The notes under the pieces were generated by a model, which ran no database searches, was not told the origin of the DNA, and was given only the letters and a program-made list of their open reading frames with translations. A program made the translations under genes and the position numbers. From Arsenophonus apicola (GTDB lineage Bacteria; Pseudomonadota; Gammaproteobacteria; Enterobacterales; Enterobacteriaceae): a stretch of DNA of 64,000 nucleotides. The stretch is taken from positions 2,728,001 to 2,792,000 of the forward strand of contig NZ_CP084222.1 of NCBI RefSeq assembly GCF_020268605.1, written 5' to 3'. Position 1 is the first letter of the stretch; the number at the start of each line of letters is the position of its first letter. Positions 49,316-58,166 of the stretch are shown here, one piece after another.

Positions 49316-51502
49316 ATGCTCTATCAAAGTAATACTATTCAGGTTGATTGGATAAAACCCGGTATCGCAAAACTGATATTTAATTCACCAAATGCCATTA
49401 ATAAATTTGATATAGAAACCATTAACTCGTTAAATCAAGCCATTGATTCTCTGGAAAACAAAAATACCTTGAGCCAATTAAAAGGGCTTATTCTGATTTC
49501 ACAAAAATCCGCTTTTATTGTTGGGGCAGATATTAAACAATTTCTCTCGCTATTTAATGCACCAAAGTCACAACTTCAGCAATGGCTTAATTTTGCTAAC
49601 AGTATCTTTAATTGTATCGAAGATCTACCCATTCCAACAGTAACTGCAATAAGTGGTTATGCTTTAGGGGGAGGCTGTGAGTGTGCATTAACAACAGATT
49701 ACCGTATCGCCGCACCCGATCTTAAAATTGGTTTACCGGAAGTTAAACTGGGAATTATGCCTGGATTTGGCGGTTCAGTACGCCTACCACGTTTAATCGG
49801 TTTAGATAACGCCTTACAGATGATCACCACAGGAAAAGATATTGATGCCATAACCGCTTTAAAAAATGGCCTGATTGATGCGATTGTTGCCAAAGAACAG
49901 TTACTGAATTCAGCACTCTTACTACTAGAAAATGCCATTGCAAACAAATTAGATTGGCGGCAAGTACGTCAACCTAAAACCCAACCGTTAAAACTGAATA
50001 AAATAGAACAAACCATGAGTTTTGATGTCGCAAAAGGTTTAGTCATGAAAGCGGCAGGTTCACATTATCCTGCACCATTGACAGCGTTAGAAACTATCAA
50101 AAAAGCAGCCAATTGTGGGCGTAAAGAAGCGTTATTATTCGAAACTGAAGCTTTCATTCCATTGACTCAATCCCCTGAAGCTCATGCCTTAATTAGAGTT
50201 TTTCTTAATGATCAATATGTTAAAAATTTAGCTAAACAGAGAAGTCAATCAATTGAAACTCCCATAAAAACCGCTGTTATTGGCGCAGGCATTATGGGTG
50301 GCGGCATCGCTTATCAATCAGCACGTAAAGGTGTACCTATCATAATGAAAGATATTAGTGAAAAATCTCTTCAGTTAGGCATGAATGAAGCCGCTAAATT
50401 GCTAAATAATCAGTTTGAACGTAAGCAAATATCAGCGCTCGAAATGGCGAAGATATTATCTTCAATTACTCCAACACTCAATTACGCCGGAATTGAAAAT
50501 GCGCAAGTTATTGTTGAGGCTGTAGTTGAGGATCCAAAGGTTAAAACAGTCGTTTTAGCGGAAACAGAAAAATTATTAAATGAACATGCCCTATTAGCCT
50601 GGAATACTTCAACTATCCCAATCACAAAATTAGCTAGTGTTTTACAGCGGCCAGAAAATTTCTGCGGCATGCATTTTTTCAATCCAGTTCATCGCATGCC
50701 ATTAGTGGAAATTATTAAAGGCGAAAAAACTAGCGCGAAAACTATCGATACGATAACTGCCTATGCCAATAAAATGGGTAAAACGGCTATTATCGTCAAC
50801 GATTGTCCAGGTTTTTTTGTTAATCGGGTGCTGTTCCCTTATTTTTCTGGCTTTAATTTACTCTTACAAGATGGCGCTGATTTTTATCAAATCGATAAGA
50901 TCATGGAAAGGCAATTTGGCTGGCCGATGGGGCCTGCTTATTTGATAGATGTTATTGGTATTGATACTGTGCAACATGCTCAACAAGTTATGGCCGAAAG
51001 TTTTCCAGCACGTATGACAAAAATTGATCAAGATGCCATTTCTGTTCTATTCAATCATCAACGTTATGGCCAGAAGAATGGTGTTGGTTTTTATCAATAC
51101 GTTAGCGATAAAAAGGGAAAAATAGAGAAACAACGCGATCCTAAAATTAACGACTTATTAGGCAAATTTGGCGCTAGCAGCAAACAATTCACCGAGCAAG
51201 ATATTATCATGCGCATGATGATACCGATGATTAATGAAGTGGTTCGTTGCTTAGATGAACATATTATCGCCAGTCCTGCTGAAGCCGATATCGCTCTAGT
51301 ATACGGTTTAGGTTTTCCGCCATTTAGAGGCGGTGCTATTTGCTATCTTGATAACCTTGGTATCGAAAATTATATCAAACTGGCTGAAAAATATGCCTCT
51401 CTAGGCCCTTTATATACCATTCCTACCAGTTTAAAAACCAAAGCAGAAAAACACGCGAGTTATTATCCTGCACCAGAAAAAATCACCTTTAACAGCAAAT
51501 AA
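49316..51502 (+). CDS. fadB: Fatty acid oxidation complex alpha subunit FadB
   Basis: Multifunctional beta-oxidation enzyme: enoyl-CoA hydratase/isomerase in residues 1-190 (SGYALGGGCECALTTDYRIA near 113-132, with the acidic catalytic residues), and 3-hydroxyacyl-CoA dehydrogenase after 310 (GAGIMGGGIAYQSA near 323, HFFNPVHRMPLVEII near 450). It has 728 residues (E. coli 729). An AGGAGA ribosome site lies six bases before the ATG. It forms a complex with FadA, whose gene follows. Confidence 0.96.
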   Translation: MLYQSNTIQVDWIKPGIAKLIFNSPNAINKFDIETINSLNQAIDSLENKNTLSQLKGLILISQKSAFIVGADIKQFLSLFNAPKSQLQQWLNFANSIFNCIEDLPIPTVTAISGYALGGGCECALTTDYRIAAPDLKIGLPEVKLGIMPGFGGSVRLPRLIGLDNALQMITTGKDIDAITALKNGLIDAIVAKEQLLNSALLLLENAIANKLDWRQVRQPKTQPLKLNKIEQTMSFDVAKGLVMKAAGSHYPAPLTALETIKKAANCGRKEALLFETEAFIPLTQSPEAHALIRVFLNDQYVKNLAKQRSQSIETPIKTAVIGAGIMGGGIAYQSARKGVPIIMKDISEKSLQLGMNEAAKLLNNQFERKQISALEMAKILSSITPTLNYAGIENAQVIVEAVVEDPKVKTVVLAETEKLLNEHALLAWNTSTIPITKLASVLQRPENFCGMHFFNPVHRMPLVEIIKGEKTSAKTIDTITAYANKMGKTAIIVNDCPGFFVNRVLFPYFSGFNLLLQDGADFYQIDKIMERQFGWPMGPAYLIDVIGIDTVQHAQQVMAESFPARMTKIDQDAISVLFNHQRYGQKNGVGFYQYVSDKKGKIEKQRDPKINDLLGKFGASSKQFTEQDIIMRMMIPMINEVVRCLDEHIIASPAEADIALVYGLGFPPFRGGAICYLDNLGIENYIKLAEKYASLGPLYTIPTSLKTKAEKHASYYPAPEKITFNSK

Positions 51503-51521
51503 TAGGCTTAAGGTCGTGATC

Positions 51522-52688
51522 ATGGAAAATATTGTAATTATTGATAGTATACGCACGCCAATGGGACGTTCTAAAGGTGGCGCTTTTCGCCAGGTCAGAG
51601 CAGAAGAGCTATCTGCCCATTTAATGACACAATTATTAAGCCGTAATCCTGCCCTGAATAAAAATGAAATTGACGATATTATTTGGGGATGTGTACAACA
51701 AACTTTAGAACAAGGATTTAATATTGCTCGCAATGCGGCGCTATTAACGGATATTCCCCATACAGTACCCGCAGTAACGGTTAATCGGCTGTGCGGTTCA
51801 TCCATGCAAGCATTACATGATGCCGCTCGCTTTATTATGTCAGGTGATGCAAATGTTGCGCTTGTGGGTGGTGTTGAACATATGGGACATGTTCCTATGA
51901 CTCATGGTATCGATCTCAATAGTAAAATAGCGCTTCATGTTTCTACCGCTTCGGCTTCAATGGGATTAACCGCTGAGATGCTCGCCAGACAGTGCCAAAT
52001 CAGTCGTGTTGAACAAGATGAATTCGCCTTACGTTCTCATCAAAGAGCAACTGAAGCAACTAAACAGGGATGGTTTAATGATGAAATTGTAGCAACTGTG
52101 GGCCATGATATTGACGGTAATCTGGTTGCCATCAATCAAGATGAAGTGATTAGATTTGATGCAAGTTTAGCTAGCCTAACGGCTTTACCACCGGTCTTTG
52201 ATCCTGTCTCAGGCTCAATCACAGCAGGAAATTCCTCAGCATTATCGGATGGTGCATCCGCCATACTCGTTACCAGTGAAAAATATGCTAAAACACGAGA
52301 ATTAAGGATAAGAGCTAAAATCCGATCCATGTCTGTTATTGGTTGCGACCCTGCCATTATGGGCTATGGGCCTGTCCCGGCAACTACAATGGCATTAAAA
52401 CGTGCTAAGTTAACGCTGCAAGATATAGATGTTTTTGAAATTAATGAAGCTTTTGCTGCCCAAGCTTTGGCTTGTTTAAAAGATTTACGCCTTATCGATA
52501 AGATGGAAGAAAAAGTTAACCTGCATGGTGGAGCAATTGCTTTAGGTCACCCGTTAGGATGTTCTGGTGCGCGGATCATCACTTCTTTATTAAATGTTAT
52601 GGAACGGAAAGATGCTCAGTTTGGTTTAGCCACTATGTGTATTGGCTTTGGACAAGGCATCGCTACACTTGTTGAGCGAATTAAATAA
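51522..52688 (+). CDS. fadA: 3-ketoacyl-CoA thiolase FadA
   Basis: Beta subunit of the fatty acid oxidation complex; it cleaves 3-ketoacyl-CoA to acetyl-CoA and a shortened acyl-CoA. It has 388 residues (E. coli 387). The nucleophile Cys lies in VNRLCGSSMQALHDA near 90, and the other active-site motifs NEAFAAQ near 305, GGAIALGHPLGCSGAR near 335 and CIGFGQG are intact. I start at ATG 51522, preceded by TAAGGT; a GTG two codons upstream is less likely. Confidence 0.96.
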   Translation: MENIVIIDSIRTPMGRSKGGAFRQVRAEELSAHLMTQLLSRNPALNKNEIDDIIWGCVQQTLEQGFNIARNAALLTDIPHTVPAVTVNRLCGSSMQALHDAARFIMSGDANVALVGGVEHMGHVPMTHGIDLNSKIALHVSTASASMGLTAEMLARQCQISRVEQDEFALRSHQRATEATKQGWFNDEIVATVGHDIDGNLVAINQDEVIRFDASLASLTALPPVFDPVSGSITAGNSSALSDGASAILVTSEKYAKTRELRIRAKIRSMSVIGCDPAIMGYGPVPATTMALKRAKLTLQDIDVFEINEAFAAQALACLKDLRLIDKMEEKVNLHGGAIALGHPLGCSGARIITSLLNVMERKDAQFGLATMCIGFGQGIATLVERIK

Positions 52689-52724
52689 CTAGTCTACGCT
52701 TTATTGTATGTTGTTGCTATTTTC

Positions 52725-52748
52725 CCGCCCAGAAGGGCGGTTTTTTTT
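52725..52748 (+). terminator. fadBA terminator
   Basis: CCGCCC and GGGCGG pair around AGAA and are followed by eight T residues, 36 bases after the fadA stop. A classic Rho-independent terminator; it also separates fadA from the convergent fre. Confidence 0.93.
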
Positions 52749-52763
52749 ATTTTGTGATTTCAT

Positions 52764-53465
52764 TTAGATAAATTCGAACGCATCGCCATAAAGATACTCA
52801 GGGCTAACGCCTCTTTCACTACAAAAACGTTCTCTCGCAATTTTCGCCATTTCAAAACGCCCAGCAATGTAAATTTCGTACTTGGTAAGAGAACCAAAGT
52901 CATCCAGCACCGCACTCAAAACCGTACCTGTCCGTCCTCGCCAATCTGCTTCAGGTTGTTCAACAACAGGAATAATTTTTATGTTGCGATATTGCTCTGA
53001 AAGAGCCTGCAATTCACCTAAATCATATAGGTGTTCTAACCTTCGTCCTCCCCAATAGAAGGTAATATCTCTGTCGGGATTTTCCTCCAATGCAGCATAT
53101 AAAATTGCGCGGGTATAAGAAAATCCGGTTCCGCCAGCAATAAGAATTATTGGTTTTTTACTTCCTTCACGGAACCAAGCTTTACCATGAGGAATATCAA
53201 TATTAATGCTATTTTGCGCAAAAATACGCTCCATCACCGCCATGGCATACAGATTAAACTCTGACGCACCAATATGAAGCTCAATGAGTTTTTTTTCTGA
53301 AGGAATTGAGGCCAAGGAAAATGGGCGCTTATCACGCTCATCCATAATGACCATTAAATATTGACCGGCACGAAAGGAAAATTGACCTTCTGGTAATAAG
53401 CGAACGCGATAGACCGTATCAGTGATAGATTCAATTGAAATCACCTTACAACTTAATGTTGTCAT
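52764..53465 (-). CDS. fre: NAD(P)H-flavin reductase Fre
   Basis: Reduces free flavins with NAD(P)H; linked to activation of ribonucleotide reductase and, through FMN, to UbiD/UbiX chemistry. It has 233 residues, equal to E. coli. The flavin-binding RPFSLASIPSE lies near 46, the NAD-binding IAGGTGFSYTRAIL near 110, and the C-terminus YLYGDAFEFI is conserved. It lies 13 bases after ubiD in the same operon. Confidence 0.95.
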   Translation of the reverse strand: MTTLSCKVISIESITDTVYRVRLLPEGQFSFRAGQYLMVIMDERDKRPFSLASIPSEKKLIELHIGASEFNLYAMAVMERIFAQNSINIDIPHGKAWFREGSKKPIILIAGGTGFSYTRAILYAALEENPDRDITFYWGGRRLEHLYDLGELQALSEQYRNIKIIPVVEQPEADWRGRTGTVLSAVLDDFGSLTKYEIYIAGRFEMAKIARERFCSERGVSPEYLYGDAFEFI

Positions 53466-53478
53466 TCACATCCTCTCA

Positions 53479-54948
53479 TCATTTTAAAATATCCAATTCA
53501 TGCCAAATTTCATCTATCCGTTTTTTTATTTTTTCTGTCATAACGATTGGACGACCCCACTCTCTTTGTGTTTCACCCGGCCATTTATTGGTTGCGTCAA
53601 GTCCCATTTTTGAACCTAAACCTGAAATGGGTGACGCAAAATCAAGATAATCGATCGGGGTATTTTCCATCATAACGGTATCTCGTGCAGGATCCATCCT
53701 GGTTGTAATTGCCCAAATAACATCATTCCAGTCACGAGCATTAATATCTTCATCACAGACAATAACAAATTTTGTATACATAAATTGCCGTAAATAAGAC
53801 CAAACTCCCATCATAATGCGCTTAGCATGCCCAGCATATTGTTTCTTGATAGTCACCACAGCAAGTCGATAAGAACAGCCCTCGGGAGGTAAATAAAAGT
53901 CAACAATTTCTGGAAACTGTTTTTGTAATATAGGGACTAAAACCTCATTTAACGCAGCACCTAAAATAGCAGGCTCATCAGGAGGACGACCGGTATAGGT
54001 TGAATGATAAATAGCATCACTACGTTGAGTTATATGGGTAACTGTAAAGACTGGAAATTTATCCACTTCATTATAATAGCCGGTATGATCTCCATAAGGC
54101 CCTTCGGGGGCAAATTCTGCAGGATCAATATAACCTTCTAGAATAATTTCTGCCCCTGCCGGCACTTCAAGCTCATTAGAAATACATTTTACCACCGCTG
54201 AACGATGTCCGCGTAATAATCCAGCAAATGCATATTCGGAAAGGGTATCTGGAATGGGTGTCACCGCAGCTAAAATTGTGGCAGGATCAGCCCCTAAGGC
54301 TACCGCTACCGGAAAAGGTTTAGCTGGATATTTATTACACCACTCTTGAAAATCTAATGCCCCACCCCGATGAGATAGCCAACGCATAATCAGCTTATTT
54401 TTAGTTAATAGTTGCTGTCGATAGATACCTAAATTTTGCCGCGCCTTAAAAGGTCCCTGAGTAACCGTTAATCCCCATGTAATTAATGGTGCAACATCTT
54501 CTGGCCAACAATGCATTATAGGAAGACGAAACAGATCAACATCGTCACCTTGCCAAATCTGTTCTTGGCAGGCGGCCGACTTTAACCTTTTAGTTGGCAT
54601 ATTAAGCACTTGTTTAAACTTTGGTAGTTTGTCAATTAAATCAGTAAATCCTTTCGGCGCATCCGGCTCCTTAAGGAAAGCCAATAATTTGCCAACCTCA
54701 TGTAATGCTTGGATATTTTCTTGTCCCATTCCCATTGCAACCCGTTCAACGGTACCAAACAAATTGCATAGAACTGGCATAGTAAAACCCTTTGGGTTTT
54801 CAAATAATAGTGCCGGCCCACCCGCTCGCAGAGTTCTATCCGCTATTTCTGTCATTTCTAAATAAGGATCGACTTCACGGCTGATTCGCTTCAGCTCTTT
54901 TTTTTGTTCTAATAATGATATGAAATCTTTGAGATCACGGTATTTCAT
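53479..54948 (-). CDS. ubiD: 4-hydroxy-3-polyprenylbenzoate decarboxylase UbiD
   Basis: Uses prenylated FMN to decarboxylate the ubiquinone precursor. It has 489 residues (E. coli 497). Visible blocks include GPALLFENPKGF near 39, NLGIYRQQLL near 172, GPYGDHTGYYNEVD near 283 (with the catalytic Glu region) and CDEDINARDWNDVIWAI near 399. ubiX, which makes the cofactor, is not in the window. It pairs with fre as in E. coli. Confidence 0.96.
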   Translation of the reverse strand: MKYRDLKDFISLLEQKKELKRISREVDPYLEMTEIADRTLRAGGPALLFENPKGFTMPVLCNLFGTVERVAMGMGQENIQALHEVGKLLAFLKEPDAPKGFTDLIDKLPKFKQVLNMPTKRLKSAACQEQIWQGDDVDLFRLPIMHCWPEDVAPLITWGLTVTQGPFKARQNLGIYRQQLLTKNKLIMRWLSHRGGALDFQEWCNKYPAKPFPVAVALGADPATILAAVTPIPDTLSEYAFAGLLRGHRSAVVKCISNELEVPAGAEIILEGYIDPAEFAPEGPYGDHTGYYNEVDKFPVFTVTHITQRSDAIYHSTYTGRPPDEPAILGAALNEVLVPILQKQFPEIVDFYLPPEGCSYRLAVVTIKKQYAGHAKRIMMGVWSYLRQFMYTKFVIVCDEDINARDWNDVIWAITTRMDPARDTVMMENTPIDYLDFASPISGLGSKMGLDATNKWPGETQREWGRPIVMTEKIKKRIDEIWHELDILK

Positions 54949-55063
54949 TATATATTTTCTACTTTTTAATTTGTTGGAACTTCATTATAAATTGTTCTAA
55001 GAAGGTTACCAATAAAGGTTCAATTCGTTAAGATTAGTAAGCCTTTTAAATTGAACAGTAAAC

Positions 55064-55789
55064 TTAGATACAGCAATAAGGAACCCATTTTTTTAATATT
55101 TTGGTATCATATTGTTCTGGAAAATGTTGGTTATACTGAAAAATCTTAAAACCTTCATTTTTCCCACTAAAATAATGTAGTTCCCTATCTTTAATTTGTA
55201 AGCCACTGCCTTCCCGTAAAGCAATAACAATTTCATGGGGATTGATGACACAAAACTCAGCAATACGATCATCTCTAGTTTCTCCCATATGTCCACTAAT
55301 ACGAGTATCAATATAATGCGGATTAATTTGTATTGGGAATAGCCCCAACGAGGGCATTACAACCGCATTAGATACTGGCATATCATTGGTTGTTCTTATA
55401 CTAGGCGTAGCGACATTACATCCAGCACTCCAGCCAATATAGGGAATATTGCGTTCAAAAACAGCGCGTTGTATAGCCACGATCAGTCCATTTTCATGCA
55501 GGCATTTATTCAACCACCAGGTATTGCCTCCACTAACTAAAATACATTCTGCTGATTCAATTGCTTTTACTGGCGATTCAAAATGGGCAATTGAAACCAC
55601 TTCGATACCTAATGATTGACTAAGCTCCGAGGCACGCTGATCATGATCACCGCGTAAAACAGCATAAGGGACTAATACTGCTTTACGGATCTGTCGGCGT
55701 TGAAACATTTCTTGTAATTGTGTTGTAGCATAATTTAGCCATTGAGAACTGGTGGTTAGTCGACCATTACTGAGAAGAAATATATCCAT
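55064..55789 (-). CDS. pepE: Alpha-aspartyl dipeptidase (dipeptidase E)
   Basis: Serine peptidase of family S51 that hydrolyses dipeptides starting with Asp. It has 241 residues (E. coli 229). The nucleophile elbow GWSAGCNVATPSIRTTNDMP lies near 122-141, and FPIQINPHYIDTRISGHMGE with its conserved His follows near 155. It is not between ubiD and rfaH in E. coli, so it has been inserted or moved here. Its start faces away from rfaH. Confidence 0.9.
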   Translation of the reverse strand: MDIFLLSNGRLTTSSQWLNYATTQLQEMFQRRQIRKAVLVPYAVLRGDHDQRASELSQSLGIEVVSIAHFESPVKAIESAECILVSGGNTWWLNKCLHENGLIVAIQRAVFERNIPYIGWSAGCNVATPSIRTTNDMPVSNAVVMPSLGLFPIQINPHYIDTRISGHMGETRDDRIAEFCVINPHEIVIALREGSGLQIKDRELHYFSGKNEGFKIFQYNQHFPEQYDTKILKKWVPYCCI

Positions 55790-55930
55790 CTATCATTACC
55801 TTTTATTTTTTAATTATCATGTAAAACTATGTTACCCAAATTACAGAGAATTAATGCTGTTAGTTTTAACTACATAATAAGTTATAATTTGATATAGTAA
55901 TAAAGTGTAATTTTATTTTTGAGCCATAAC

Positions 55931-56422
55931 ATGGAAAATTGGTATCTTCTTTACTGTAAGCGTGGGCAAATAGAGCGAGCAATAAAAAATTTAAAAAGAC
56001 AGCATGTTATCTGCTTAACACCAGAAGCTCAAATAAAAAAAATAGTGCGCGGCAAGCGCATCACCGTTACAGAAGCGTTATTTCCCAACTATCTTTTCGT
56101 AAAATTTGATCCTGAAGAGATCCATACTACAACGATACGCTCAACCAGAGGTGTTAGCCATTTTATTCGATTTGGTCTCTATCCTGTGATCGTACCAGAT
56201 AATATTATTAACGAGTTAAAGTCCGCCACTAAACCTGAAATTGTTGCAGCAAAGACACCGGTAGCAGGTGATACTGTTATTATTACTGAAGGTATTTTTG
56301 AAGGCCTAAAAGCAATTTACTCCGAACCTGACGGTGAAAATCGTTCAATTATTCTACTTAACATTCTTAACCAAAATATAGCTAAGCTAATAGATAATAA
56401 ACAATTTAAAAAAAGTAATTAA
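55931..56422 (+). CDS. rfaH: Transcription antitermination factor RfaH
   Basis: NusG paralogue that loads at ops sites to promote long transcripts such as lipopolysaccharide core and haemolysin operons. It has 163 residues from ATG 55931 (E. coli 162), beginning MENWYLLYCKRGQ. The NGN domain occupies 1-100 (VRGKRITVTEALFPNYLFVK), the flexible linker about 101-110, and the KOW domain 111-155 (GDTVIITEGIFEGLKAIYSE). A TTG four codons upstream could be an alternative start. No ops element is seen in the window. Confidence 0.95.
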   Translation: MENWYLLYCKRGQIERAIKNLKRQHVICLTPEAQIKKIVRGKRITVTEALFPNYLFVKFDPEEIHTTTIRSTRGVSHFIRFGLYPVIVPDNIINELKSATKPEIVAAKTPVAGDTVIITEGIFEGLKAIYSEPDGENRSIILLNILNQNIAKLIDNKQFKKSN

Positions 56423-56444
56423 TTAGGATTAGGAAAATAGCTCT

Positions 56445-57209
56445 TTATTCTATTATTTGATCAGAATTTTTATCATCAGCCGCCTTGCGTCCTTTACCAA
56501 CATAGAAGCGTGATAACAACAAGCCTAATTCAAATAATAAATACATTGGTACTGCCAATAGGGTCTGAGAAAACACATCTGGTGGAGTCAAAAACATACC
56601 GACAATAAAAGCACCAACAATAATATAAGGACGCTTACGTTTTAACAAATCTGGAGTTGTAACACCTGTCCAGCAAAGAAGAATAATGGCAACAGGAACT
56701 TCAAAGGCCGCACCAAATGCCATAAAAAGTGTCATGACAAAGCTGAGATATTTACTGATATCAGGAATGAAATTAACACTTTCTGGTGTGGTTTTTACAA
56801 AAAAACCAAATGCTAAAGGGAAAACAACAAAATAGGCAAAAAGCATCCCTAAGTAAAAAAGTACACTACTGGAGACCAGTAAAGGCAACATTAAGCGCCG
56901 CTCGTGCTTATAAAGTGCTGGCGCGATAAAAGCCCATAACTGATATAAGATCACTGGAATAGAAATAAATACCGCCACCATAAACGTAAGTTTAATGGGG
57001 GTAAAAAAAGTTGATGCCACATCGGTTGCACTCATGCGAGAGCCAACCGGTAGCTGTTCAATCAATGGTGCAGCAACTAAATGATAAATATCATTGGAAA
57101 AATAGACTAGGGCAAGAAAAACCACTGCAACAGTCAATAAACTATAAAGAATACGTCTACGTAATTCAATTAAATGGCTAATAAGTGGTTGTGGATCATC
57201 AATAGACAT
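56445..57209 (-). CDS. tatC: Sec-independent translocase subunit TatC
   Basis: Core receptor of the twin-arginine translocase, recognising Tat signal peptides at the inner membrane. It has 254 residues (E. coli 258) with six hydrophobic segments. Conserved features are the N-terminal LISHLIELRRRIL at 9-21 and FIAPALYKHERRL near 93. It follows tatB by three bases. tatD, next in E. coli, is absent and the convergent rfaH ends only 22 bases away. Confidence 0.96.
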   Translation of the reverse strand: MSIDDPQPLISHLIELRRRILYSLLTVAVVFLALVYFSNDIYHLVAAPLIEQLPVGSRMSATDVASTFFTPIKLTFMVAVFISIPVILYQLWAFIAPALYKHERRLMLPLLVSSSVLFYLGMLFAYFVVFPLAFGFFVKTTPESVNFIPDISKYLSFVMTLFMAFGAAFEVPVAIILLCWTGVTTPDLLKRKRPYIIVGAFIVGMFLTPPDVFSQTLLAVPMYLLFELGLLLSRFYVGKGRKAADDKNSDQIIE

Positions 57210-57212
57210 AGA

Positions 57213-57752
57213 CTAATTTTCACCGTTAGTTTGATCAGAGTGCTTTTTTACTTCCTGGGCAGGGAATTTGAGTGCTTTTTTATTTTTAATAGGGCGGCGG
57301 TCTGATTCAGTTACCAACTGATCAGTCTGCGCTGGCTGACGTTGTTTATTAGCGGTTATAGGCATTTCTTCATCTATTTTACCTGCGCTATTTTCTTCCA
57401 GATCACTGGTAAATGCTTTTACTTTTGCCAATTCTTCTTCAATACGACTGTTGGATGATTGATAATTTTTCTTTAATAACTCAGTAGATTCTCGCAATTC
57501 TTCCATCGATTGCTTAAGTTCCGGCGAAAGGTCTTGTAATTGTGCTTTTTCTTCTGCCTTCCTCAACGTTTCCTGCAATTCCTGTAATTTTAACTCTTGC
57601 GAGAGTTCATGTTGAACGTTAGCTGCCAATGAGCGCAACGCACGTATCCAACCGGCAACCGTTTTAACGGCGATCGGCAAACGCTCTGGACCAAGAACCA
57701 CCAAGCCAATAATCATAACCAATAGCAGTTCACTAAAACCAATATCAAGCAC
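57213..57752 (-). CDS. tatB: Sec-independent translocase subunit TatB
   Basis: Works with TatC in signal-peptide recognition. It has 179 residues (E. coli 171). A single N-terminal membrane helix (5-21) carries the conserved Glu in FSEL and the hinge GPERLP near 21-26, followed by an amphipathic helix and a long charged tail. The start is GTG at 57750-57752. It lies in tatABC with a nine-base gap after tatA. Confidence 0.94.
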   Translation of the reverse strand: MLDIGFSELLLVMIIGLVVLGPERLPIAVKTVAGWIRALRSLAANVQHELSQELKLQELQETLRKAEEKAQLQDLSPELKQSMEELRESTELLKKNYQSSNSRIEEELAKVKAFTSDLEENSAGKIDEEMPITANKQRQPAQTDQLVTESDRRPIKNKKALKFPAQEVKKHSDQTNGEN

Positions 57753-57761
57753 GGTTCATAC

Positions 57762-58055
57762 CTACTCTTTATTTTTTTTATTTTCAGCCGTTTCTTTTGT
57801 CTGACTTATGGTTGTTTTTTCAGTAATGTTTTTCGGTTTAAAGTCTGCATCAGCCTGCTGTTTTTCTGCTTTGTTACTATCATCAGTTTTACTATGATCA
57901 TCACTCATTGCTTTTTTGAAGTTTTTTAATGACTCCCCCAAATCTGAGCCGAGTGAGCGTAATTTCTTAGTACCGAAAATTAAAACAACCAATAAAGCAA
58001 TAATAAGAAGCTGACCGGGACTACCAAATGTAGCCATAGCAATTGTTGTTCCCAT
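57762..58055 (-). CDS. tatA: Sec-independent translocase subunit TatA
   Basis: Pore-forming component of the Tat system. It has 97 residues (E. coli 89). One membrane helix (about 13-28) is followed by FGTKKLRSLGSDLGESLKNF, the family hinge and amphipathic helix, then a charged tail. ATG 58053-58055 has AGAGG upstream; an internal ATG at 58035-58037 would give a length nearer E. coli. Confidence 0.94.
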   Translation of the reverse strand: MGTTIAMATFGSPGQLLIIALLVVLIFGTKKLRSLGSDLGESLKNFKKAMSDDHSKTDDSNKAEKQQADADFKPKNITEKTTISQTKETAENKKNKE

Positions 58056-58166
58056 TGATATATACCTCTACGAAATTAGGTTCAACTATGTATAATTTCA
58101 TTATAAACAACTAATTTTATGTAAGATACATACAGATCCTAAGATAAATTTGTTTAAAGACAAACT

